A DNA stretch of 64,000 bases from Clarkia xantiana subsp. parviflora (Eukaryota; Streptophyta; Magnoliopsida; Myrtales; Onagraceae), in assembly GCA_036873135.1 (NCBI GenBank), contig JAPTYO010000004.1, positions 37,419,105 through 37,483,104 of the forward strand. The letters run 5' to 3'. Under the pieces are notes generated by a model. That model did not search any database, was not told the DNA's origin, and saw only the letters and a list, made by a program, of their open reading frames with translations. A program made the position numbers and the translations under genes. This document shows positions 24,550 to 35,700 of the stretch, piece after piece; position 1 is the first letter of the stretch, and each line of letters begins with the position of its first letter.

Positions 24550-25125
24550 ATACCACATGTTTGACCGAATGTGGCTTTTAGTACTGGATGTTTAGTTTTG
24601 TATACTTTTGGTACCAAACGTTTGAAAAAATGTGGCTTTTGGTACATCCGTTAGTTGGCCGTTAGTTTTGGCCGTTAGTTTTGGCCGTTAAATGACATGT
24701 GCAAGTCACGTGATCGACTCTAAACTTTTAATTTTGTTCAATTTAGTCCCTCAAATATATTCCTAACTTTTATTTTGTTTAACTTAGTCATAACACTTCA
24801 AAATCGGACCCAATTAAACCAATCGAATTCAATTGACATAGCCCCATTTGGGTCAAATTTAACCAATTGGAGATAGGTCCCAATTGGGTTCGATTTTGAA
24901 GCTTTAGGACTAAATTAAACAAAATAAAAGTTATGGATATATTTGAGGGACTAAATTGAATAAAATTAAAAGTTCAGAGTCGATCACGTGACTTGCACAT
25001 GTCATTTAGCGCTAAAACTAACGGCCAACCAACGGATGTACCAAAAGCCACATTTTTTCAAACGTTTGGTACCAAAAGTATACAAAACTAAACATCCAGT
25101 ACTAAAAGTCACATTCGGTTAAACA
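24550..25125. mobile_element. Foldback (MULE/MITE-like) element
   Basis: Two arms of about 270 bp form a near-perfect inverted repeat. TTTGACCGAATGTGGCTTTT pairs with the end near 25100, GGTACCAAACGTTTGAAAAA near 24610 pairs with 25060, and GACATGTGCAAGTCACGTGA near 24695 pairs with 24985. The loop is near 24830-24860. A GGCCGTTAGTTTT word is repeated in the left arm only. The outermost bases differ, so ends and target duplication are not resolved. There is no coding capacity. Confidence 0.75.
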
Positions 25126-25573
25126 TGCCTAATTTAATTTAATTATATGTGCAAATAGAATAAACTGGCAGAGAGAGTAAAACAAAGTATATATATAGTT
25201 TTAGTTAGAAATAAATACATGCAATTCACATACAATTTAGCAAATATATATGTATTTCGATCCAAAATCTTTAATTCAGAGTTGTAATTTTATTAACCCA
25301 GCTTTCAGATTAAATACAAGAAGCAGCGTGATCCAAAAATCAAGAATTGTCTCAAAACATTAAGTATGTACCCATGTTCTTATATATGGTCTGAATGAAC
25401 TGGTTCATTGAGTTATAGGAATAGTGGGAGATTACAGATATTGGAATCGATGAGCTAACTTATTGAGGATGGCCTAATTTACAACCTTATTCCAAACTTG
25501 CACCGCCCCTTTTTTAAGAAGTAAGTAGTCGGAGCATTCTTGCTCACTTTGAAAAAGAGAAAGAATGTCAAGT

Positions 25574-26640
25574 GTTTTTTTTTGATGTTAATCTTCCGCA
25601 ATATATTATAAAAGTAAATCCGAAAACAGGCGCTTCTAATTTTCCCGTAACGCGGACGGGATATCAGAAGCAGCCCAGGATCCTGTTACATATAGGTCCG
25701 CCGCACGTTTAACAAGTTTATGTGCACGGGATACATTAATTCTAGGGACATGATAAATGCAAGCTGGAATAATACTTAAAAGATGTTGGATATCCTGGAC
25801 GATGCCAAAGACAGATGTGTTGCAGCTTGTAGGGGAGGAGTCAATCTGATACAGCAGATTCGTCGAGTCTGTAGCCACCGTAATGGTGTCTTGTGGAAAC
25901 GACTGTGCTAACAGTAGTCCTGCCCTGCATGCTAAACCTTCCGCCAAAAGGGGGTCATCTCCAGTAGCCGATACTACCGAGGCCGCAATGACTCTATACG
26001 AATCGTCTACCAAAATAGCGCCTCCAAAGACTAAGTTCCTGCCGGCCCTTACTGCCCCATCGCATAGTATGTTGGGCCTCCTTTGCGATGGTAGTGGTTC
26101 GCTGGCTGTCAACCTGCCACTGGTGGAGATTGTGGCGTCTCCTCCTGTTCCTGAATTACAAACATTGGCATTATAATTATCATTAGTTACAACTCCTATG
26201 AACTGTAGGGTGGAAGAGGGGTTCGGAGTTTTGTTCCTAAAGATAACAGCATTGCGTTCTATCCAAATACCCCACATCACTATACACTTGAGAACCAGGA
26301 ACTCATTTGAGATGGTGACACTAAGAACTGATTGGGAGCTAGGGAATAACCAATCTTTGATTGTGGATTGGGGCTGACGATCCGCGTTCGTTCCAAAGAT
26401 TGACCCGAACCAGATACTTTGGGCAAATTGACACTTCCACATTAGATGCTCCCAGTCTTCTGTATAATGGCTACAGAAGTGACACCTAGGGTTGAAGGAG
26501 GGAACTCGTTTGTGTATGGCCTGTCCGAGGGCCAGGCCATTGTTAAACCCCTTCCAGACGAACATCCGAATTTTTGGTAATAGTTTGGCTTTCCAAATTT
26601 CTTTCCAAAGAGACGGATTAACAGTTTAGAAAAGGAATTT
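25574..26640 (-). pseudogene. 5'-truncated L1-type LINE: zf-RVT and RNase H
   Basis: The minus frame 25636-26565, readable upstream to a stop near 26615, encodes the C-terminal end of a plant LINE ORF2. First comes the zinc-finger region found after plant LINE RTs (WKEIWKAKLLPKIRMFVW, RCHFCSHYTEDWEHLMWKC). Then comes an RVT_3-type RNase H with its acidic residues (ILCDGAVRAG, LLAEGLACRAGLLLA, ATDSTNLLYQ) and the terminal AHKLVKRAADL. A T-run on the plus strand at 25574 is the remnant poly-A tail. Endonuclease and RT are missing, as expected for 5' truncation. AGAAAGAATG occurs both just outside the tail (about 25561) and near 26696, followed by AGTG in both, and may be a degraded target duplication. 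Confidence 0.85.
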
Positions 26641-26748
26641 TCATATCTAGCGTAAGGATAAGATGATTTATTATGTTTCCAATGTTATACTCAGTAGAAA
26701 GAATGAGTGGAAATAATTAAACTAAGTACCGGTCTTAAAGGATAACCA

Positions 26749-27333
26749 TGACTATCTAGTGGGATATAATTGGGAACCCATTAATATAAGTTAACTACCT
26801 AAGTAATTAGGTAATGTCATATTAAAGATTTTGAGCTAGGTCTAAAATCTCAATTGACATGGGAGGCCAAAATTGGGCCTCCCTAGCTCATAGTGGCCGG
26901 CCGACTTACATAGGGGGCAAAGTGATCTTTTGTCCACTTTGCTCCTCTTATAAAAAGAGACTGCTATGAGATTTATTAAGTGCTAATTATCTCCTCATTT
27001 GTTGTGAGATAAAAAGAAATCCCTCCTCCCTATTACCACTAGGTTCGGCTGAAACCCTAGTATACCTAGGAGGTGCCAAACTGTGTTAAGCAATTTACTC
27101 CGAAGATCCATCCCGCGAAGAATCGACTAAGGCTTTGATGTGAGGCATAATCCGTGTAGGGCTTCTCTAACAGGAACCTCTACGGGAATCGTCCAGCGGA
27201 TCGAGAACTCCCCTTCGAGCGATCTATGGTACACAGAAGCTAATTAGGTATGTGCACTATCTTCTGTTGCGTATCAGTTACCTAGCACATATCTTGATAT
27301 TGTTTCTGTTGTAACTACCCCCGTAATCCTACA
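26749..27333 (+). repeat. Copia LTR, left copy
   Basis: The LTR reads TGACTATCTAG...AATCCTACA (585 bp) and is followed by a tRNA-iMet-type primer site. A TATA-like CTTATAAAAAG lies at about 26948. It is alignable along its length with the LTR at 30549-31147 but strongly diverged, perhaps 70-75% identical by eye. The start was set by that alignment. Confidence 0.75.
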
Positions 27334-27334
27334 G

Positions 27335-27347
27335 TGGTATCAGAGCC
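27335..27347 (+). promoter_or_regulatory. Copia primer binding site
   Basis: TGGTATCAGAGCC lies one base after the LTR end. It is the complement of the initiator tRNA-Met 3' end, the usual primer of plant copia elements. Confidence 0.85.
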
Positions 27348-27935
27348 TGTGTTAGGGAGTTCATGATTTTGATAAAATTGGTGTTCTTGGATTTCTTTAA
27401 ACCGGCCGAAAATTTTAAAAAGGGATTTAAAGTTTTAAAATTTCCGATTTTTTTTTTAATAATCTTCATCGCCGAGTTTATCATGATGTTCATAGTGAAT
27501 TTGATTTTCATGATCTTAAGAAAAATAAGACTTTTATCAAAATAAAACTTTGGATTCTTGATCATGACAAAATTTGATATTGAAATTTGACCACTAACCC
27601 TAATTTTGTGTTTCGGCCGAACCTCACTATAGGTGTTCAAGGTGAAATTTTTAATTTCTTAATCTCCAAGTAACCCTAATAGTGACCGAATTTTTTTATA
27701 TATATTTTAAATATAATTTCGGCCGAAATTATGCCTAGGGATTAGGCCAAAATTAGGGCTAGGTTCACAAGATAATTGTGAATAGTAACTATCAATATAT
27801 CTAGCACTGTATTAGGGATGTAGATATTATTGATAAATATAGTTGCCTAAAGATTGAGAAAATATATATATTATTGATAGATTATATATCCCTAATATTG
27901 AATATTGACAATAATATATATATATAATGTGTTGC

Positions 27936-27998
<63 letters not shown>

Positions 27999-27999
27999 C

Positions 28000-28054
<55 letters not shown>

Positions 28055-28132
28055 TGTTGATTGATTATATATCTCTAAATATAGAATCTTTACAATAAAT
28101 GTATATATAAGTTTGTGTCGAATTATATATAT
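27348..28132. repeat. Copia leader and (AT)n microsatellite
   Basis: AT-rich sequence follows the primer site, containing GGCCGAAA words, with no gag frame. A long (AT)n run occupies about 27939-27995 and 28002-28053, interrupted once by TGCCAAA. It lies in the region where gag-pol should be. Confidence 0.7.
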
Positions 28133-28544
28133 ACTAGCTGCATAACCCGCGCACCGCGCGGGCAGAATTGCTAATTGTATTTTTTGGAGATACATATAAT
28201 GAAATATTCTATTAAGGTAAAAAAAAATAGAAAATACTCTCAAACGTTAAAACTTAAGAATAAATTTTAAAATAATAAACAACATATATACACAAACTAA
28301 CAAATATAAAACATTGAAAAATTCTCAGAATACTAATTATAATAACATATATAAATAATTTAAAAATATATACATACATAACCTGCTTTCAAGATACTTC
28401 ATAAGAGCTACTAAGAAAAGTTGATATTTACAACGACTATAATTTTTTATAAAGAATAATATCAAAGTAATATATAGATGTTTAAAATTACACAATAGTA
28501 GTTAATTAGTAACATATATATATATATATTTATATATATATAGA
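28133..28544 (-). mobile_element. Small Helitron-like element
   Basis: The minus strand ends with the stem-loop CCCGCGCGGTGCGCGGG, nine bases, then CTAG followed by T: a standard Helitron 3' terminus. The proposed 5' end is TCTATATATATAAAT near 28544, where AT-rich DNA gives way to copia RT sequence. The base before it is T rather than the usual A, so that end is uncertain. There is no Rep/helicase sequence. Confidence 0.55.
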
Positions 28545-29424
28545 ATAAGTACATCCTTGAGTTTGTTGAGACAGTTATTGCTAGAGATCGTGCCATCCGG
28601 AGGTTATGTCTATCTCAGGAAGAATACATTAACAAACTGTTGAAAAAGTTTAGATTACAGGATGCCAGCCCCGTGGAAACGCCGGTAGTATTCGGATGCA
28701 CGTTGTCAAGGCGCGACGACCCGAAGAACCAGCAAGATCGTGAACATATGAGGAGTGCGTAGTATTTAAGAATGGTCGGAAGTCTCATCTACGCCATGCT
28801 TTGCACTCGTCCGGGCATCTGTTAAGCTGTGGGCCTAGTAGCAAGATTCCAATCAGACCCTGGCTATCAACATTTAAAAGCTGTAAAGCGGATCATACGG
28901 TATCTGAAAGGTACTGCCGACTACGTACTGTGCTATGAGGGCAGGAAGTTAGAATTGACCGGATTCAGTGACGCCGACCATGGCGGCGATCTAGATGATC
29001 GTAAGTCCACCACATGACGAGTGTTTCTCCTTGCTGATGCCGCCATTTTATGGACGACCAAGAAGCAATCTTGTGTCGCGCTGTCTACGATGGAATCAGA
29101 ATTCGTTGCTCTCTCTAAAAATAAACAGGAACCGGTCTGAAAAGCCTTTTTACTGTGTTGCTTGATGGCGATGTTGGGAATAAACTCGTGAAGGTGTTCT
29201 CTGACAGTCAAGCAGCAATTGAGGCAGTAAAGAATTCAAAGTGCCATAGTAGAACTAAACACATTGATGTGAAATATAATTATGCTAAATCAATGGTAGA
29301 AGATAACATAATCACTTTAGAATACTCGCCCACTGATGATATGGTGGCGGACCCACTAACTAAACCATTACGCAGGGAGACATTTGAAAAGCATGTTAAA
29401 CTGCTTGGATTGCGTAGGGTTTAA
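28545..29424 (+). pseudogene. Copia pol remnant: RT end and RNase H
   Basis: Homology runs from RT thumb-like sequence (SQEEYINKLLKKFRLQDA) through MVGSLIYAMLCTRPGI, AVKRIIRYLKGTADY, SDADHGGD, TMESEFVALS and DSQAAIEAVKN to MVADPLTKPLRRETFEKHV. Several in-frame stops (for example in GIC-stop-AVGLVA, and TGA after DRKSTT) and a frameshift near 29130 break it. In total it covers the last third of a copia polyprotein. This copy cannot make enzyme. Confidence 0.88.
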
Positions 29425-30548
29425 ATGTGGGCGTGTATCTGTGATAACATTTTGATGAATTGGAAGTTACATTTTGATAAATAAGAGGATTGCAATTCGA
29501 GTTTATGATTCATCGACGTCATAATGTTTGATTACTTCGGATTTTACAGTCTATAAACTAAGTCGTAGGAGGACACAATCATCTGCATAAATTATATTGA
29601 ATGTGGACCATGCCTTGTCACACGGGCACGGTCGTCTTGTAGGAGAGGGGGACCTCTTTCGTAGCAAGACTAGCTAAGAACCAGTTGGGAAACTTGGTTA
29701 TGCAAAAACGATCATTTGGTTTCGGAGTAACACGACATGATCTTAGTTTTGCACTTCGTCGGTGATGAACTATGTTCGTCATTAACCACATTCTGGGCCA
29801 GATGAAAGTCTGCGATAGCATCATTGACATATCCCACACCTGACGATGTTCGGGTATGCTATCGACGCGTATTTCATACTACGCGTTCCGCGTTCGACCA
29901 CGGGGTCATGCTCGGTTGTGCTAGATAGAATCCTCGAGATTCGGAGGGGCGCAAACTTCTTCACCTCGAGCGTGTGATTAATCCCGGGAGCCTTATGAAG
30001 AGGCACCTGAAGTATCCTCATGGACTTAGAACTCATACCTAAGGTGAGGCTCAATGTTCGCTTCCCGGCGTATGTGCGCAGTGTTGAAGAAAAATGTCAA
30101 GTTACCACGTCTTTGAAAATCGGTTGGGTTTGACTAAGGGTATGAGCGATGGGGATGGTCAAGTTCACCTGTAATTCACCGACTCTTGTATTCACTTGGT
30201 GGCCACCAGCCGGATATTAGTTGAAGGTTGTGAATACTTGTGCGGATGCCCTGGAGAAGTATTCCTATGTGGAAACTGGGCAATTGGAGAATTAACAGTT
30301 GACCTAGGATACAACACGATACAAATTGACGTTTTTAACAGGTTGATTTGAGACAGGGAATCAACGTTCCGCGGGCGCTAAAACACTCATAACAGATGAG
30401 TAGCACAATACCCGTCGTATCCGCCGGTCGTACGGCAAACCTCGTATGAACTATTCGGAAACATGGGCAGGATCAGAAGAGTGAAATGTTGATGCGGTTT
30501 GGACAACAATACATTAACAGGCACCCTCCCATTCAGGCGAGTGGGAGC
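29425..30548. other. Copia region between pol and right LTR
   Basis: This 1.1-kb stretch has no coding frame of note. Short minus frames at 29618-30054 show no domain. It ends in the purine-rich GCGAGTGGGAGC that precedes the right LTR. Confidence 0.5.
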
Positions 30549-31147
30549 TGTTAGCATATGGTGATTGGGCGCCGTAATTGGTAGCCCATTAATAAGTATA
30601 CGTTACCTAAGAAATTGGGTAAATGTCACATTAGGGAAATTGGGCTTGACCCAAATCCTAATTGACATGAGAGGCTCGAAATTGGGCCTCCCTTACACAT
30701 ATAGGCCGACCGAAACTTACTAGGGGCAAAGTGGACTTTTGTCCACTCTGCTCCTCCTATAAATAAAGGGTGTTAGGGTTTTATTTGGGGTAATTCACAA
30801 TTCCTCCTAAGTGGTGATTTGAGAGGAAAACCCTCCTCCCTAAAGACAAGTTTCGGCCGAACCATATTCACCACAAAGGGTGTGGCAATTTGCTTAGAGC
30901 AAAACACTCCGGAGATCCGTCCCTGCCAAGAATCGATCAGAGGTTTTGCTGTGGAGCTAATACCGTGTAGGGCTTCCTTAACTAGAACCTCTATGGGTTC
31001 CGTCCGGTGGATCGTGAACTCCCTCAGCAGGATCATTTGGACTACAGAAAAGGTTTAAGGTATGTGCACGTCTTCCAATGCGTAATTCTGATTACTGGCA
31101 TGTACCTGTGGTTATATTTTCGTAGTAGACAACTCCGTAATCCAACA
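30549..31147 (+). repeat. Copia LTR, right copy
   Basis: TGTTAGCATATGG...GTAATCCAACA, 599 bp, preceded by a polypurine stretch. It has a TATA box (CTATAAATAAAGG) at about 30758. It aligns throughout with 26749-27333. Confidence 0.8.
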
Positions 31148-31503
31148 TACATGTGTACACTCACTTGCACAATGTGAGATAATTTTGCCATACCTATGTG
31201 CATACACATCGCATGACTGTTGACATACTCATATAAACACCTATCATGACATACAAACATTCATCTGTACATGCTCTATTACATACATATGCATGTACCC
31301 ATGTTGACATGCTCAATTTCACTTGCATTATTACATAGGTTCCATTACAAGCATGTATGATCCATATCAATGATTACATCCATGACATTATACGACTTAC
31401 CACATACTTGTGTAAATTTCCACCTATGAGTAAAATAATGACATAGAACAAACAACCTCCTAGCACGGAAGGAACGACCGTCAGACATTGACTCGGGGGA
31501 AAA
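31148..31503 (+). mobile_element. Tail of the internal region of Tat element Z
   Basis: Non-coding DNA that ends GACTCGGGGGAAAA directly before a TGATGG LTR start. This resembles the CTCGGGGGCAAG polypurine tract of Y and W. It is therefore the last internal part of another Tat-type element whose remainder is not visible. It abuts the copia LTR on the left. Confidence 0.6.
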
Positions 31504-31818
31504 TGATGGATATACACCCGACTGGACCTCACTAATGCTCCACTTGGTCGCACCGTCGACCCCGAACATGGTAAGAGGGTCAAGGTCTTTATTTTTCACG
31601 CACTAGTCCTCTCGACCAGACTACTTCGGTGTCGAAAACACCAAACTAGTCCGGACGGGACAAGACTAGTTTCGTGACACCGGACTAGTCCGGTACCACA
31701 ACACCGGACCGGTCCGGTGTCACGGGGACGACGCGTCCCGCGTCCGGCCCCTGACGCTCGGGTGACTAACACCCGGGTTACTGCTATTTACGATACTACC
31801 CTTTTTTTACACAGGTCC
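31504..31818 (+). repeat. LTR of Tat element Z, left part (split by Y)
   Basis: TGATGGATATACACCC starts an LTR of the same type as Y and W. It holds its own palindrome cluster (CCGGACTAGTCCGG; CACCGGACCGGTCCGGTG) at about 31625-31725. It is interrupted at GGTCC (31814-31818) by element Y and resumes at 42795. Confidence 0.8.
31814..31818 (+). repeat. Target site duplication of Y, left
   Basis: GGTCC immediately before the left LTR of Y. An identical GGTCC lies at 42795-42799 after the right LTR. Confidence 0.93.
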
Positions 31819-32667
31819 TGATGGATAAATGTCCAATTCGGGTTCGTATTTACGCTTCGGACCTCGCAAACACGTCAAAAATTACATCTCGTCTCGAAAA
31901 AACGTCTCCCGAGGGTCAAAACGGTCCGGAAACGCATTTACGCGTGACCGGACCGGACATCCGGATTGCGGTGCAATCCGGAGGTCCGGATTGCAGCAGT
32001 CCGGACCTCCGGATTGCTTGCAATCCGGACCGGATTGCATGCAATCCGGTCCGGATTGTGCAATCCGGACCTCCGGATTGTGCAATCCGGACCTCCGGAT
32101 TGCGCAATCCGGAGGTCCGGATCGCACGGCGACCCGGACCTCGTCGAATCGCCCAATTTCGACGAGGTCCGAGTCCCGCCACGGGTATTGCGCGATTGTC
32201 GAATCCGCGATTACCGTGTCCGCGATCGCCGTTACGTAAAGAGAAGTCAAGATCACGCATTACCAATGGGGATGACGGTTCCCGTTTGTCTTCTTGAACC
32301 GTCGTCGAACCGCTCTAAAACCGGGTCCGGTCTCAAGGAAGCCTATAAATAGGAGACCTTGGCCACCCATTTTCACTCACTCTCTCATTTGCCCAACTTT
32401 GGTATTTTGAGCTCTGACTTCTCTCTAGAACTTTCTCTCTCTAGGAAATTACCCTTTTGCCACTATAGTAACTTAAGCATCGGAGAGGGCTCCGCTAGCA
32501 CCACCCCCCCTCTCTCCGTGCTAGCATTGGTCCCTTGCGCAGGATCCGAAGCTCGAGACACAGAGTCACCGGGTCACTACCTATCCGGGTCACAACCTCC
32601 GTAAGAAGGGTCATTCCCGCACAACCTCAGACGCGTTCTAGCGACCCGAGTCGTCCCGGACGCAACA
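31819..32667 (+). repeat. Element Y, 5' LTR
   Basis: 849 bp, TGATGGAT...ACGCAACA. U3 holds a palindrome array at about 31957-32130 (CAATCCGGACCTCCGGATTG and variants). TATAAATAG lies at 32344. A CTCTCTAG-rich leader follows, and the acceptor-like CCCTTGCGCAGG lies at about 32532-32542. A 158-aa frame through the palindromes is not a gene. Confidence 0.95.
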
Positions 32668-32686
32668 TTGGCGCCGTCTGCACGAT
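32668..32686 (+). promoter_or_regulatory. Primer binding site of Y
   Basis: TTGGCGCCGTCTGCACG directly follows the LTR. TGGCGCCGT matches the complement of tRNA-Asp, as in the left Tat element. Confidence 0.75.
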
Positions 32687-32709
32687 TCGAACAAAAAGCT
32701 ACAGAAACC

Positions 32710-35700
32710 ATGGCAGGTGATCACAACCCTCCCGAGGAGGTCAAAAACCCAAGAAAAAGGCCCGGGCGCCCCAAGAAGTCACCGGCGAACAAAAAGGCGG
32801 GATGCCAAGCTCCAGCTGGGAGCCAGTCGGGACCCTCCCACATCCCGAGAGCTACTTCCGTAGCTTCATCCATACCAACCGACACTGTGCCCAACGCACA
32901 GTACAGAGAGCCAAAGGACAAACACCACGCGTATCCGCCTGGTTTTGAGCCACAAACACATGGAGAAGAGTCTCAGACAGAAATGCCTCAGGGTGAGCAG
33001 AGAGCGGGGGCACACACGATGCCCACCATTACTCCAGCAATGATGGCTGCGCTGGAGGAGTTATTTGCACTCCGCGAGTATCTCAAAAACCAGGGATATG
33101 AAGCTCAGCCACCTCCAAACAACCAGCAGTATACTGCACCAGCAATGGAGACGTCGCAAGACACCATTCGCTATGGTAATCCCTTCCAGGCTGGGAATCA
33201 ACAAGCAAGGCATGAACAAGTACGATCATATACTCCTTTCCAAGGAGCACAGCAGTGGAGGAATGAGAGGCAACCCCCATTCTACCACCCGCAGCAACCA
33301 GCAAGAGACGATCCCTATCAAGCCACAAGTAGGGATCAGTCTGACTTCTATCAGCCAAAACCTTCAACAGGTTATGCTGAACCTGCAAAGGGATTTACCG
33401 CAGCAATGTTAGAAGAGCTGGTAGAGAAGAAAATGAAAGAGGCAAAGATGAAGGGCATGCATGCTCTCGAGGAAAGGGCATCACATCCATTTGCTGACCA
33501 CCTAGTAGACAGTCGCGTCCCAGACGCACTGTATCGAATTGGAGGCGACTCCTACCGGGGAAAAGGAGACCCAATTGAACACGTGCAAAAGCACGAGGCC
33601 TCCCTGCTGGGCAGAACAAAGAACCCGCATCATTTCGCAATGACGTTTTCACAAACTCTTGCTGGATCTGCAGCACACTGGTTCTTCTCACTGCCTTGTG
33701 GGAGCATCACTTCATGGGCAGATCTAAAGGCCAAATTCATCCAGCGATTCATGGGCGAGCGCACACTGTTGAAAGGGGCCAACGCCCTGGACGACGTCCA
33801 ACAGCAGAATGAGGAGTCCCTTGCAGACTATTACGTCCGCTTTAATCAGAACATTTCAGACATTCAAGGAAACCTGACCGAAGGAGAAATTGTTCGGGCT
33901 TTCATCCGAAATCTTGGCCGAAGAGGCAACGCCTTAGCAGAAAAGATGGCCAAGCGTCCGGCGGAGTCCATGGAAGAACTGGCCGCGAGAGTAAAGGAGT
34001 ATATAGACCTGGAGAGATTCAGAAGCCAGAATAAAGCGAAAATTGCCGCAGCTAAGGCGAAAGACACTCCAAAACAATACCAGCCAAAGCCACATCCAGG
34101 CAACCAAGGAAAACATTGGCAGCCTCAGCCAAAAAGACCTTTCCAAGGGGATTTGCAGAAGCCTAAAGAAATAAATCTCGCCGATTGCATCCCTCTGAAC
34201 GCTCCGCTGTCGGTGATTTTGAGAGAGATGAAAAATGCAAACATGTGGAGGGAGCCGAACAATTTCCGGAAAGGCCCACTGGGAAAGGACACAGACAAGT
34301 GGTGTGAAAACCACGAAGTCTTCGGCCATGAAACCGACAGCTGCGTCAGTCTTCGCTTTCGAGTTAATAACTTCGTCCTCAAGGGCGAGTTAAAGCAATT
34401 TGTGGACCAAGGCAACAGCCCCTCAAAAATGACTCAACCAGAGTCGTCAAGAAGATCAAACAAAGGAAAGGAGAAAGCCCATGACAACCCTCCACCAGCC
34501 AAGCGAGGAGTAATAAATGTCATACATGGAGGGCCGGCCGCCGGAGGACACATATCCAATGCCCGGGACGTCTATGCATCCCAAGCAGCAACACTGCCAA
34601 AATACGGAAAGCGCAAGCAGCCCGAACAAGAAGATGCAGTCATCCAATTCTCTAGGGAGGACTTGAAGCACATCGTTTATCCCCACGATGACGCTTTAGT
34701 CATTACCATGGACGTTGACGGGTACGATGTAAAAAGAATTCTGGTGGATGGCGGAAGTTCTGCTGACATTCTACATATCAGAGTTCTGGAGCAACTAGGG
34801 AAGTCAGTCAGGGACTTGTCTCCGGGTACTTTCTCATTAGTTAGCTTCGCGGGAGCAGCTACACAACCATTGGGCACAATCACACTTCCGGTCGTCCTTG
34901 GCCAGGGATGGAAAGCATTGCATATCAACGTCACTTTTGTAGTGGTAGAATCCCTCGGAGCCTACAACGGAATCCTGGGACGAACGACGATCAATCCCTA
35001 TGTGATCGTGCCTTCCACCGTCCACCAAAAGATGAAGTTCCCGACAGAGCATGGAATAGGAGAAGTGCTGGGCGATCAAATAACCGCAAGGCGCTGTTAC
35101 GTTAACGCCTTAAGAGCAAAGCACCAATACCATGTGGCCATGGTAAACTCCTTCAAGCGGCAGAAAGTGGTTGACGAAAGAAAGAAGCAACCAGCGGAAC
35201 AAGCCATTACAATCTGGAAACCACAAGAAAATTTCCAGTTAACACCATGGCAACAGATCTGGCTCGTTCAGCAGGGAGAAGACGAGCCAATCTGGGAATA
35301 CTTCATCAAGTTTGCCTCCAACGCCGCAACCGCGAAAGCATCAAGAGAAGATGTGATAAGTGTGTTCTATGCAAATATGAACGCCAAGTCTTTCCTTCTC
35401 TTCGGACGAACACACGGATGGAAAACAACAAAAACAATGGCAGACCTAAAAGAAAAGCTCGAGACAGCAGTCTCCTGCGAGCAGGAATTGAGGTGGGGTA
35501 CACCCCTCAGTTGGGACAAAGGCGCTCAAGCGGAAATGCACAAGCAGAAGGACTCAAGCATTGTTATGAACAACATCTTCACACCACTCAACACGGTGGC
35601 CGAAGACATTTACGTCAACCTGCTAGAAAACAAGCTCCCAAGTCCACTTGCCCCAGAGACAGCATTCTTGGGCAACAATATCACAGAATGGTGCAAGTAC

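Larger units (their letters stand above)
26749..31147 (+). mobile_element. Degenerate Ty1/copia element with internal deletion
   Basis: Two related LTRs (26749-27333 and 30549-31147) flank an iMet primer site, a wrecked pol 3' end and a polypurine stretch (GGCGAGTGGGAGC) before the right LTR. Gag, protease, integrase and most of RT are missing. In their place are (AT)n DNA and a Helitron-like piece. The 5-bp flanks (AACCA left, TACAT right) do not match, and the LTRs are very different, so the two ends may derive from different related copies. Confidence 0.7.

Noticed and set aside
31821..32352. ORFs of 116-158 aa on both strands in the Y LTR (also 41931-42479)
   Set aside because: They read through CCGG palindromes, so both strands look similar. 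They lie upstream of the TATA box and differ between the two LTRs.
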